A stretch of DNA of 64,000 nt, from assembly GCF_001429165.1 (NCBI RefSeq), contig NZ_LMIR01000001.1:989715-1053714 (forward strand). Direction: 5' to 3'. The DNA comes from Agromyces sp. Root81. Its GTDB lineage: Bacteria > Actinomycetota > Actinomycetes > Actinomycetales > Microbacteriaceae. This document shows, piece by piece, positions 35,795 through 44,158 of the stretch. The notes under the pieces were generated by a model, which worked only from the letters and a program-made list of their open reading frames with translations, was not told the origin of the DNA and made no database searches. How positions within the stretch are numbered: the first letter of the stretch is position 1; each line of letters begins with the position of its first letter. Both the position numbers and the translations under genes were made by a program.

Positions 35795-36304
35795 TCAGTT
35801 CTTGAAGACGCGCTCGGTGATGGACTTGCCGCCACGGCCGATCGCGAGGAGGCCCGACTGGGCGATCTCCTTGATGCCGTACGGCTCGAGCACCTTGAGG
35901 AACGCGGTGGTCTTGCCGGAGTCGCCGGTGACCTCGATCACGAGGGCGTCGGTCGAGACGTCGACGACGCGAGCACGGAAGAGGTTCACCGCCTCGAGCA
36001 CCTGCGATCGGGTCGCGTTGTCGACCCGCACCTTGATGAGCAGGTGTTCGCGCTGCACCGACTGCGCCGGGTCGAGCTCGACGATCTTGATGACGTTGAT
36101 GAGCTTGTTCAGCTGCTTCGTCACCTGCTCGAGCGGCAGGTCCTCGACGTCGACGACGACCGTGATGCGGCTGAGGCCCTGGATCTCGGAGTGGCCCACG
36201 GCGAGCGACTCGATGTTGAACCCGCGCCGGGCGAAGAGCCCCGCCACGCGCGTCAGCAGACCGGGCTTGTCCTCCACGAGGAGGGAGAGAACGTGTGTCG
36301 ACAT
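35795..36304 (-). CDS. ilvN: Acetolactate synthase small (regulatory) subunit
   Basis: A 169-residue regulatory subunit. The N-terminal ACT domain (LSLLVEDKPGLLTRVAGLFARRGFNIES, residues ~6-33) binds valine for feedback control. The C-terminal ALS_ss_C domain (about 85-165) contains LEPYGIKEIAQSGLLAIGRG. It pairs with IlvB. The ATG follows the ilvB stop by 2 bases, which should help keep subunit stoichiometry. Confidence 0.97.
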   Translation of the reverse strand: MSTHVLSLLVEDKPGLLTRVAGLFARRGFNIESLAVGHSEIQGLSRITVVVDVEDLPLEQVTKQLNKLINVIKIVELDPAQSVQREHLLIKVRVDNATRSQVLEAVNLFRARVVDVSTDALVIEVTGDSGKTTAFLKVLEPYGIKEIAQSGLLAIGRGGKSITERVFKN

Positions 36305-36306
36305 GG

Positions 36307-38115
36307 TCAGTCCTCCTCGCTGAATGCCGGCGAGTGATCGCGGGCGTACTGGATGTAGCTGTTCGAGACGCCCTGCGGCACCATCGGCCACACCATCGCG
36401 TCGGCCGAGACGACGAAGTCGATCACCACTGGGCGATCGTTCGTCGCGAGCGCGAGCTTGATGGCGTCGTCGATCTCCTCCTCTTTCGTGACGCGGATGC
36501 CGAGGGCACCGTATGCCTCGGCGAGCGCCACGAAGTCGGGGATGCGCACGCTGTCGTGGCCCGTGTTCAGGTCGGTGTTCGAGTACCGGCCGTCGTAGAA
36601 CAGGGTCTGCCACTGGCGCACCATGCCGAGCGAGGAGTTGTTGATGATCGCGACCTTGATCGGGATCTTGTTCAACGTGCAGGTGGCGAGCTCCTGATTG
36701 GTCATCTGGAAGCATCCGTCGCCGTCGATCGCCCAGACCACGCGGTCGGGCTCGGCGACCTTGGCGCCCATCGCGGCCGGAACCGCGTAGCCCATCGTGC
36801 CGGCGCCGCCCGAGTTCAGCCAGGAGTTGGGGCGCTCGTACTTGATGAACTGCGCCGCCCACATCTGGTGCTGGCCGACACCCGCGGCGTAGACCGCCTC
36901 GGGCCCGGTGAGTTCGCCGATGCGCTGGATGACCTGCTGGGGTGCGAGAAGTCCGTCGGACGGCGTCGAGAACCCGAGCGGGAACTCGGCGCGGAGTCCG
37001 TCGAGCGTCGCCCACCACTCATCGAGGTCGGGCGCGCCGGACTCCCCCGCGATCGCGTCGCGGTAGGCGGCCTCGAGGTCGACGAGCACGTCCTTCGCGT
37101 CACCCACGATCGGCACGTCGGCCACGCGGATCTTCGAGATCTCCGCCGGGTCGATGTCGACGTGCACGACCTTCGCGTTCGGCGCGAAGAGCGCCGCCTT
37201 GCCGGTCACCCGGTCGTCGAAGCGCGCGCCGAGCGCGATGAGGAGGTCTGCCTCCTGCAGCGCGATGACGGCGGGAACCGTGCCGTGCATGCCCGGCATG
37301 CCGAGGTGCTGCTGGTGCGAGTCGGGGAAGGCTCCGCGGGCCATGAGCGTCGTCACCACGGGGACGTTCGTCGTCTCGGCGAGCGTGAGCAGTTCCGCCG
37401 ATGCGCCGGAGCGGATGACTCCGCCGCCCACGTAGAGCACCGGGCGCTTCGCCTCGGCGAGCATCTGCGCCGCAGCCGCGACCTGCTTGCCGTGGGCCTT
37501 CGTGATCGGCCGGTAACCCGGCAGGTCGACCTTCGGCGGCCAGCGGAACGAGAACGTCGCCTGCTGCGCGTCCTTCGTGATGTCGACGAGCACGGGGCCG
37601 GGGCGGCCGGTCGTGGCGATGTGGTACGCCGCGGCGATCGTCGCCGGGATCTCCGAGGCGTCCTTCACGAGGAAGGAGTGCTTCGTGACCGGCATCGTGA
37701 TGCCGACGATGTCGGCCTCCTGGAACGCATCGGTGCCCATGAGGTTCGAGAACACCTGACCGGTGATCGCGAGCAGCGGCACCGAGTCCATGTGGGCGTC
37801 GGCGATCGCCGTGACGAGGTTCGTCGCGCCGGGGCCGGACGTCGCGATGGCGACGCCGACCTTGCCCGACGAGGAGGCGTACCCCTCTGCGGCGTGGCCT
37901 GCGCCCTGCTCGTGGCGCACGAGGATGTGGCGGAGCTTCTTGCTGTCGAGCAGCGGGTCGTAGACGGGGAGGATCGCGCCGCCGGGGAGGCCGAACACGT
38001 CGGTGATGCCGAGCATCTCGAGTGAACGGACGACCGCCTCGGCGCCCGTGATCTCCACGGGTGCGCCCGAGGGCACTGGGGCGGGCGATGGCACGGGACT
38101 GGATTCCGTGGACAT
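36307..38115 (-). CDS. ilvB: Acetolactate synthase large subunit
   Basis: ThDP-, FAD- and Mg-dependent enzyme that joins two pyruvates, or pyruvate and 2-oxobutyrate. 602 residues. The catalytic Glu is in [14 protein letters not shown] (about residue 70), the FAD region contains [11 protein letters not shown], and the ThDP/Mg motif is [12 protein letters not shown]...AIINN (about 460-490). The ATG at 38115 has AGGAA 4 bases upstream; a frame reaching 38157 would overlap the ilvD end. It lies 42 bases after ilvD. Confidence 0.98.
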   Translation of the reverse strand: MSTESSPVPSPAPVPSGAPVEITGAEAVVRSLEMLGITDVFGLPGGAILPVYDPLLDSKKLRHILVRHEQGAGHAAEGYASSSGKVGVAIATSGPGATNLVTAIADAHMDSVPLLAITGQVFSNLMGTDAFQEADIVGITMPVTKHSFLVKDASEIPATIAAAYHIATTGRPGPVLVDITKDAQQATFSFRWPPKVDLPGYRPITKAHGKQVAAAAQMLAEAKRPVLYVGGGVIRSGASAELLTLAETTNVPVVTTLMARGAFPDSHQQHLGMPGMHGTVPAVIALQEADLLIALGARFDDRVTGKAALFAPNAKVVHVDIDPAEISKIRVADVPIVGDAKDVLVDLEAAYRDAIAGESGAPDLDEWWATLDGLRAEFPLGFSTPSDGLLAPQQVIQRIGELTGPEAVYAAGVGQHQMWAAQFIKYERPNSWLNSGGAGTMGYAVPAAMGAKVAEPDRVVWAIDGDGCFQMTNQELATCTLNKIPIKVAIINNSSLGMVRQWQTLFYDGRYSNTDLNTGHDSVRIPDFVALAEAYGALGIRVTKEEEIDDAIKLALATNDRPVVIDFVVSADAMVWPMVPQGVSNSYIQYARDHSPAFSEED

Positions 38116-38157
38116 TCGGTTCCTGTTCTGGTGGACGGTGTGCGGGAAGCGCAGCAC

Positions 38158-39852
38158 TCAGCCCGTCGTGGCGCCTTCTGCGGCGGAACGCACGAGCTTC
38201 GAGTACTTCGCGAGGACGCCACGGGTATAGCGCGGGGGAAGCGGAGCCCAGCCTTCACGGCGGGCAGCCAGCTCGGCATCGTCGACAAGTAGGTCGATGG
38301 AACGAGCTGCGATATCGACCCGTATGAGATCACCATCGCGCACGAAGGCGATGGGACCTGCGTCCACCGCTTCGGGTGCCAGATGGCCGATGCAGAGGCC
38401 GGTTGTGCCGCCTGAGAATCGACCGTCCGTCAAGAGTAGTACATCTTTTCCGAGGCCGGCGCCCTTGATGGCCGCGGTGATGGCCAGCATCTCGCGCATG
38501 CCCGGCCCGCCCTTCGGCCCCTCGTAGCGGATCACGACGACGTCGCCGTGCTTGATCTCGCCCGCCGTGAGGGCGTCCATGGCGGCCCGTTCGCGCTCGA
38601 ACACGCGGGCGGGGCCCTCGAACGTGGCGGCGTCGAAGCCGGCCGTCTTCACGACGGCGCCCTCGGGAGCCAGCGAGCCGTGCAGGATCGTGAGGCCGCC
38701 GGTCTCGTGGATCGGGTTGTCGAGCGTGCGCAGCACCTCGCCGTCGAGCGGCGCGATGTCCATCTCGGCGAGGTTCTCTGCGAGGGTCTTGCCGGTGACG
38801 GTGAGCGCGTCGCCGTGCATGAGTCCGGCGTCGAGCAGGGCCTTCATGAGCACCGGGAGGCCGCCGCGACGGTCGACGTCGTTCATGACGTACTTGCCGA
38901 AGGGCTTGAGGTCGCCGATGTGCGGCACCTTCGAGCCGATGCGGTTGAAGTCGTCGAGCGTGAGGTCGACCTCGGCCTCGTGCGCGATGGCGAGCAGGTG
39001 CAGCACGATGTTGGTCGAGCCGCCGAGGGCCATGCCGACGGCGATGGCGTTCTCGAAGGCCTTCTTGGTGAGGATCTGGCGCGCGGTGATGCCGTGCTTC
39101 AGCAGGTTGACGACGGCTTCGCCCGAGCGGTGCGCGTAGTAGTCGCGGCGGCGGTCGGAGGATGCCGGCGAGGCCGAGCCCGGCAGCGAGAGCCCGAGCG
39201 CCTCGGCGACCGAGGCCATCGTGTTCGCCGTGTACATGCCGCCGCAGGCACCCTCACCGGGGGCGAAGGCGCACTCGATGCGCTTGGCGTCGGCCTCGCT
39301 CATCGTGCCGGCCTTGACGGCGCCGACCGCTTCGAACGAGTCGATGATCGTGATGTCCTTCTCGGTGCCGTCGGACAGGCGCACCCAGCCCGGCGCGATC
39401 GAGCCGGCGTAGAGGAAGACCGAGGCGAGGTCGAGGCGGGCCGCTGCCATCAGCATGCCGGGGATCGACTTGTCGCAGCCGGCGAGCAGCACCGAGCCGT
39501 CGAGGCGCTCGGCCTGCATGACGACCTCGACCGAGTCGGCGATGACCTCGCGCGAGACGAGCGAGAAGTGCATGCCCTCGTGGCCCATCGAGATGCCGTC
39601 GGAGACGGAGACGGTGCCGAACTGCAGCGGGTACCCGCCGCCGCCGTGCACGCCCTCCTTCGCGGCCTGCGCGAGGCGGGCGAGCGAGAGGTTGCAGGGC
39701 GTGATCTCGTTCCAGGAGGACGCGATGCCGATCTGCGGCTTGTCCCAATCGGCATCTCCCATGCCGACGGCGCGGAGCATGCCCCGGCTGGTCATGGCTT
39801 CGATACCGTCGGTGACGGTGCGGCTACGAGGTTTGGGATCGAACTCCGACAT
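38158..39852 (-). CDS. ilvD: Dihydroxy-acid dehydratase
   Basis: Iron-sulfur dehydratase, third step of Val/Ile synthesis, 564 residues. Cluster and metal cysteines lie in [10 protein letters not shown] (about 50-59), [11 protein letters not shown] (about 122) and [12 protein letters not shown] (about 195). [14 protein letters not shown] near the C-terminus is the IlvD/Edd signature. The start is leaderless: TAGACT ends 6 bases before the ATG and overlaps the otsAB stop codon. Between about 38225 and 38455 the codons change abruptly to ones rare elsewhere here (AAA, GTA, CTA, TTG, TCA, ATA) although the protein stays conserved. Confidence 0.97.
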   Translation of the reverse strand: MSEFDPKPRSRTVTDGIEAMTSRGMLRAVGMGDADWDKPQIGIASSWNEITPCNLSLARLAQAAKEGVHGGGGYPLQFGTVSVSDGISMGHEGMHFSLVSREVIADSVEVVMQAERLDGSVLLAGCDKSIPGMLMAAARLDLASVFLYAGSIAPGWVRLSDGTEKDITIIDSFEAVGAVKAGTMSEADAKRIECAFAPGEGACGGMYTANTMASVAEALGLSLPGSASPASSDRRRDYYAHRSGEAVVNLLKHGITARQILTKKAFENAIAVGMALGGSTNIVLHLLAIAHEAEVDLTLDDFNRIGSKVPHIGDLKPFGKYVMNDVDRRGGLPVLMKALLDAGLMHGDALTVTGKTLAENLAEMDIAPLDGEVLRTLDNPIHETGGLTILHGSLAPEGAVVKTAGFDAATFEGPARVFERERAAMDALTAGEIKHGDVVVIRYEGPKGGPGMREMLAITAAIKGAGLGKDVLLLTDGRFSGGTTGLCIGHLAPEAVDAGPIAFVRDGDLIRVDIAARSIDLLVDDAELAARREGWAPLPPRYTRGVLAKYSKLVRSAAEGATTG

Positions 39853-39858
39853 GGGTCG

Positions 39859-39864
39859 AGTCTA
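39859..39864 (-). promoter_or_regulatory. -10 element of a leaderless ilvD promoter
   Basis: TAGACT on the minus strand, 6 bases before the ilvD ATG. Its first three bases are the TAG stop codon of otsAB. No clear -35 and no ribosome binding site are seen, as is common for leaderless actinobacterial promoters. Confidence 0.5.
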
Positions 39865-42108
39865 TGGCCAGCGCGCCGGGCCCCCGCGCGTCGCGTCACG
39901 GGCGTCGGCGAGGCGCTCGAGGAGGTCGGCGACGTCCTCCGGACTGCGCACGCGGTACGCCGCGAGCGACCGGCCCTGACCGACCTTCACGCCCAGATCT
40001 TCGCTCTCGAGCGCCGCGAACGCGTCTTCGTCGGTGACGTCGTCGCCGACGTAGACGACGGCGCTCGCACCCGCGTGCTGCCTGAGCCGCGTGAGCGCCT
40101 CCCCCTTGTCGCTCGGGCGCACCGAGAACTCGATCACGCCCTTGCCGCTGCGCACGGTGAGCTCGGGGATCTCCGTCTCGACGCGAGCCCGTGCTGCACG
40201 CTGCAGCTCGACCGCGACATCGGGGGCGACTTTGCGGGTGTGCAGCGCGAGCCCCGCCGGCTTCCATTCCACCCATGCGCCATCGGCGCCCGAGGCGACG
40301 TCCTCGAGCACGCTCGTGAGGTGTTCGAGCGCCGCGAGCTCGGCGTCTCGCAGGTCGATCGTGACTCCGCCCGTGTCGAGCTGCAGTTCCACGCCGTGAG
40401 AGCCGCTGAGCAGTGCCCCGTGCGGCGGGTCGGCGACCTCGCGCAGACTCTCGAGCGCACGACCCGAGACGATCGCCACGCGCGTGTCGTCGGTCGCTGC
40501 GAGTCGTTCGATCGCGGCACGGGCCCGATTCGTCGCCCGCGCATCCTCGGGCCGGTCGACGAGCGGTGCGAGCGTGCCGTCGAAGTCGAGCGCCACGAGC
40601 AGCCGGTCGGTGTCCGCGATGCGGGTGACCGCGGCATCCAGGCCCTCGGTCACGCCCGAGGCGATGATGCCGGCACCGGTCAGCGTCTTCAGGAACGTCG
40701 ACGACCACTTCGCCACGTCGTTCTCGCGGACGCGCTTGCGCAGCGCCCGCATGCGACGGGCCCGCTCCTTGCGAGGCATCCGCGCCGCTTCGACCATCGC
40801 GTCCTTCAGCCCCTCGATGTCGTGCGGGTTCACGAGGATGGCCTGACGGAGTTCGTCGGACGCCCCGGTGAACTCGCTCAGCACGAGCACGCCGTCGTCG
40901 TCGAAGCTGCAGGCCACGAACTCCTTGGCCACGAGGTTCATGCCGTCCCGGAGCGCCGTCACGAGCATGACGTCGGCCGCGAGGTAGAGCGCGACCATCT
41001 CCTCACGCGGGTAGCCGTGGTGGAGGTAGGCGATGGCCTGGTGGCCGAGCGTCGAGTGGTCGCCATTCAGGCGGCCCACCATGAGTTCGATCTCGTCGCG
41101 GAGCTGCCGGTAGGTCTCGACGCGTTCGCGCGACGGGCTCGCGACCTGCACGAGCGTGACGTCCTCGACCGAGAGCCGGCCGTCGCGCAGCAGCTCGCCG
41201 AAGGCCTTCAGCCGGTGCCGGATGCCCTTCGTGTAGTCGAGCCGGTCGACGCCGAGCATGATCGTCTCGGGGTTGCCGAGGCTCTCGCGGATCTCGTGGG
41301 CGCGCGCCTGCACCTCGGGGCTCCGCGCGAGTTCCTCGAACCCGGCCGAGTCGATCGAGATCGGGAACTGCCGGGCGACGACGTGCCGCACCTCGCCGTC
41401 GGGCCCGGGCACGTCGACGACGCTGCCGCGGGTCGCATAGCCGAAGAGTCGGCGCACGGCCCGGGTGAAGTTGCCCGCGTCGGCGGCCCGCTGGAAGCCG
41501 ATGACGTCGGCGCCGAGCAGCCCGTCGAGCACCTGCCGTCGCCACGGCAGCTGCGAGTAGATGCCGTATGCCGGGAACGGGATGTGATTGAAGAACCCGA
41601 TCACGAGGTCGGGTCGCTTCTCGCGCAGCATCCGCGGCACGAGCTGCAGCTGGTAGTCCTGCACCCACACGACGGCGCCCGTGGAGGCGGCGCGGGCCGC
41701 GGCCTCGGCGAAGCGGCGGTTGACCCGCACGTAGGCGTCCCACCATTCGCGGTGGTACGACGGGGGCGCGATGACGTCGTGGTAGAGCGGCCACAGGGTG
41801 TCGTTGGAGAAGCCCTCGTAGTACTCCTCGAGCTCGGACTCCGACAGCGGCACCGGGATGATGCTGATGCCGTCGTGCTCGAACGGAGCGAACTCGCGGT
41901 CGGCCACGCCGGCCCAGCCGACCCAGGCTCCGTCGGCGGCCCGCATGACGGGCTCGAGGGCGGTGACGAGCCCGCCGGGCGAGCTCTTCCAGACGGTCTC
42001 GCCGTCGGCGCCGCGCTGGTAGTCGACGGGCAGACGGTTGGAGACCACGATCATGTCGTAGGCGGCGTCGACGTACAGCTCGTCGCGTGTCGGTTCGGGG
42101 GCGTGCAT
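39862..42108 (-). CDS. otsAB: Fused trehalose-6-phosphate synthase/trehalose-phosphatase
   Basis: A 748-residue cytosolic protein that should make trehalose from UDP- or GDP-glucose and glucose 6-phosphate. Residues ~18-480 are a GT20 synthase: [46 protein letters not shown] and [16 protein letters not shown]. Residues ~500-735 are a HAD phosphatase of the OtsB type: [16 protein letters not shown] with the two catalytic Asps, GSHGVEL, and [13 protein letters not shown] with the Mg ligands. Both halves look intact. A -10-like TAGCCT about 30 bases upstream fits a short leader. It ends 9 bases before the ilvD start. Confidence 0.94.
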   Translation of the reverse strand: MHAPEPTRDELYVDAAYDMIVVSNRLPVDYQRGADGETVWKSSPGGLVTALEPVMRAADGAWVGWAGVADREFAPFEHDGISIIPVPLSESELEEYYEGFSNDTLWPLYHDVIAPPSYHREWWDAYVRVNRRFAEAAARAASTGAVVWVQDYQLQLVPRMLREKRPDLVIGFFNHIPFPAYGIYSQLPWRRQVLDGLLGADVIGFQRAADAGNFTRAVRRLFGYATRGSVVDVPGPDGEVRHVVARQFPISIDSAGFEELARSPEVQARAHEIRESLGNPETIMLGVDRLDYTKGIRHRLKAFGELLRDGRLSVEDVTLVQVASPSRERVETYRQLRDEIELMVGRLNGDHSTLGHQAIAYLHHGYPREEMVALYLAADVMLVTALRDGMNLVAKEFVACSFDDDGVLVLSEFTGASDELRQAILVNPHDIEGLKDAMVEAARMPRKERARRMRALRKRVRENDVAKWSSTFLKTLTGAGIIASGVTEGLDAAVTRIADTDRLLVALDFDGTLAPLVDRPEDARATNRARAAIERLAATDDTRVAIVSGRALESLREVADPPHGALLSGSHGVELQLDTGGVTIDLRDAELAALEHLTSVLEDVASGADGAWVEWKPAGLALHTRKVAPDVAVELQRAARARVETEIPELTVRSGKGVIEFSVRPSDKGEALTRLRQHAGASAVVYVGDDVTDEDAFAALESEDLGVKVGQGRSLAAYRVRSPEDVADLLERLADARDATRGGPARWP

Positions 42109-42150
42109 GTGGCGGATGTCCCTCCTCGCGCTCGCCTCAGGCTAACAGTC

Positions 42151-42196
42151 GGGCGGCGCGGGCCCCGGCCGGATCGACCGGGTGCCCGCGCCGCCC
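42151..42196 (-). terminator. Terminator of the tetR-MMPL-yhgE operon
   Basis: The 13-bp stem GGGCGGCGCGGGC/GCCCGCGCCGCCC (42151-42163 with 42184-42196) with a 20-base loop that can fold a further small stem, 18 bases after the yhgE stop. Confidence 0.65.
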
Positions 42197-42214
42197 GTGC
42201 TGCGCGTCGGCGGC

Positions 42215-44158
42215 TCAGCCGAGGGCGGCGGCTGCGAATCCGATCGAGCGGATGCCGCGGCGCCTGCCGACCACGAGGCCGGTGCCGATCACGCCGACGA
42301 GTCCGAAGACCGCGAGCACTCCCGCCGCCATCGCGACTGCTCCCCCCGAGGCCCCGGCCACGATGAGCTGCATGCCCTGCACCGCCCAGGTCAGCGGCAG
42401 GAACGGACTCAGCGCCTGGTACGGCCCGCTCAGCACCTCGATCGGGTAGAGCCCGCCCGATGCGGTGAGCTGCAGCGCCACGAGCACGAGGGAGATGAGG
42501 AGCCCCGCCCGGCCCAGCCAGACCGTCAGGAGGGCGTGCAGCGAGGTGAACACGAGCGCGAGCAGGGCCGCGAACGCGAGGGTCTGCGGCAGCAGGCTCC
42601 ACGTCACGCCCATGACGCCGTGCAGCAGCAGCACGACCGCGACGGCCTGCGCGAGTGCGATGAGCCCGGCCCGCGCGAGGGTGCGCCAGACGAGGCCGCC
42701 GGTCGACGCCGTCGAGCGCAGCGCCTCGCGCCCGAAGGGGCGGAAGACGAGGAAGAGCGCCATCGCGCCGAGCCAGAGACCGACCGGCACGAACAGCATG
42801 CCGATGACCTCGCCGATGCCCGCGATCTGGTGGTCGCGGGTCGCATCGACCGTGACGGGCTCGGCGATCACGTCGGCGGTCTGCTCGGCGTCGATGTCGG
42901 TGAGCGCCTTCGCGCTCGCCGCGCCCGAGGTGAGCCCGGAGGCGAGGGTGTCGGCACCGCTCGCGAGCTGCGTCGCGCCGCTCGCGGCATCCGCTGCGCC
43001 GCCCTGGAGTGCGCCGAGGCCGCCGGCGAGTTCGTCGAGACCGGAGGCCAGGCCGTCGGCCCCGTCGCGGAGCGCGGCCGAACCGCCGGACAACTGTGCG
43101 GCTCCGGCCGCCGACTGCTCGATGCCGCCCTGGATGCCGTCGATGACGCCCCTCGTCTCTGCCGCGAGCTTCGTGCCCCCGGCTGCGAACTGCGAGACTC
43201 CCTGCTCGACCTGGTCGACGTAGCCGAGATAGACGGCCAGCTCGGGGTACTGCTCGAGGATCGCCGGATTCTTCTCGACGTAGTCGTTCAACGCGTCGAC
43301 GCTGCTCGTGAGCTGGCCTGATGCCCCGGCGATCATGCCGACGTACTGGTCCCATCCAGTGGACAACCCGTCGAGGCCGGCCGCACCGGTGCTGAGGTCG
43401 CCGAGCCCGCTCGCGAGTCCGTCGACGCCCTGCGTGTACTGCGTGACGCCCGCGGCGTAGGTGTGGGCGCCGCTCGCGGCATCCGCTGCCCCGCTCGTCG
43501 CCGAGGCGACGCCGCTCGAGAGCGTGGTGAGCCCGCCTGCGAGCGAGCCGACGCCGCTCGAGAGCTGCGTGGCGCCGTCGGCAGCCTCGCCGAGCGAGCC
43601 GCCCATCGAGGCGAGGTTCGTGTAGAAGCCCTCGAGGTACTGCGCGGTCAGCTCGCGGCCGAAGGTCGCCGACATGGCGTCGCCGACCGACTGCGCGACC
43701 GATCCGGCGAGGTAGCCGTGGGCGTCGTCGGTGCGGATGTCGAGGTTCGCCTGCGTCGGGTCCGACCCCGAGAGCGAGGTCACCGACTCGGAGAAGTCGG
43801 CGGGGATGGTGAGCACGGCGTACGCATCGCCCGAGGCGAGGAGGTCGGCCGCCTCCTCGTCGTTGGAGATCGTCCACTGGAAGCCGGCGGTCTCGGGGTC
43901 CGTCAGCTCGGTCACGAGCAGGCGCCCGGCGAGCACCGGCTGCTCGGTGCCGTCGGGCAGGGTCATCGTGACCATCTCGTCGTTGTTCACGACGACCGCC
44001 GGAATCTGCTCGAGGTTGTCGCCGGCGTTGCCGAGCGCCCCCGAGACGAGCCCCGCGACCGCGAGCGGCACGGCGATGACCGCGGCGAGCAGCACGCCGT
44101 AGCGCACACGTCGTTGCGCAGGGGTCGAGCCGAAGAGTCGGGAGAGTCGGGTGCTCAT
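42215..44158 (-). CDS. YhgE/Pip family membrane protein
   Basis: A 647-residue protein of the YhgE/phage-infection-protein family. An N-terminal membrane segment (about 20-42) is followed by the Pip-type ectodomain (VVVNNDEMV..., DAYAVLTIPADFSES) to about residue 165. Residues ~175-420 carry xxxLxxG heptad repeats. The C-terminal ~220 residues have six hydrophobic segments resembling an ABC-2-type permease. Family roles include phage receptor and ESX/type VII-related or envelope transport functions. The ATG overlaps the stop of the MMPL gene (ATGA), so the two are coupled. Confidence 0.9.
   Translation of the reverse strand: MSTRLSRLFGSTPAQRRVRYGVLLAAVIAVPLAVAGLVSGALGNAGDNLEQIPAVVVNNDEMVTMTLPDGTEQPVLAGRLLVTELTDPETAGFQWTISNDEEAADLLASGDAYAVLTIPADFSESVTSLSGSDPTQANLDIRTDDAHGYLAGSVAQSVGDAMSATFGRELTAQYLEGFYTNLASMGGSLGEAADGATQLSSGVGSLAGGLTTLSSGVASATSGAADAASGAHTYAAGVTQYTQGVDGLASGLGDLSTGAAGLDGLSTGWDQYVGMIAGASGQLTSSVDALNDYVEKNPAILEQYPELAVYLGYVDQVEQGVSQFAAGGTKLAAETRGVIDGIQGGIEQSAAGAAQLSGGSAALRDGADGLASGLDELAGGLGALQGGAADAASGATQLASGADTLASGLTSGAASAKALTDIDAEQTADVIAEPVTVDATRDHQIAGIGEVIGMLFVPVGLWLGAMALFLVFRPFGREALRSTASTGGLVWRTLARAGLIALAQAVAVVLLLHGVMGVTWSLLPQTLAFAALLALVFTSLHALLTVWLGRAGLLISLVLVALQLTASGGLYPIEVLSGPYQALSPFLPLTWAVQGMQLIVAGASGGAVAMAAGVLAVFGLVGVIGTGLVVGRRRGIRSIGFAAAALG

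Noticed and set aside
38548..42366. A 1272-codon plus-strand open frame opposite ilvD and otsAB
   Set aside because: It crosses two well-defined genes and their junction, and its composition is typical of antisense frames in high-GC DNA.
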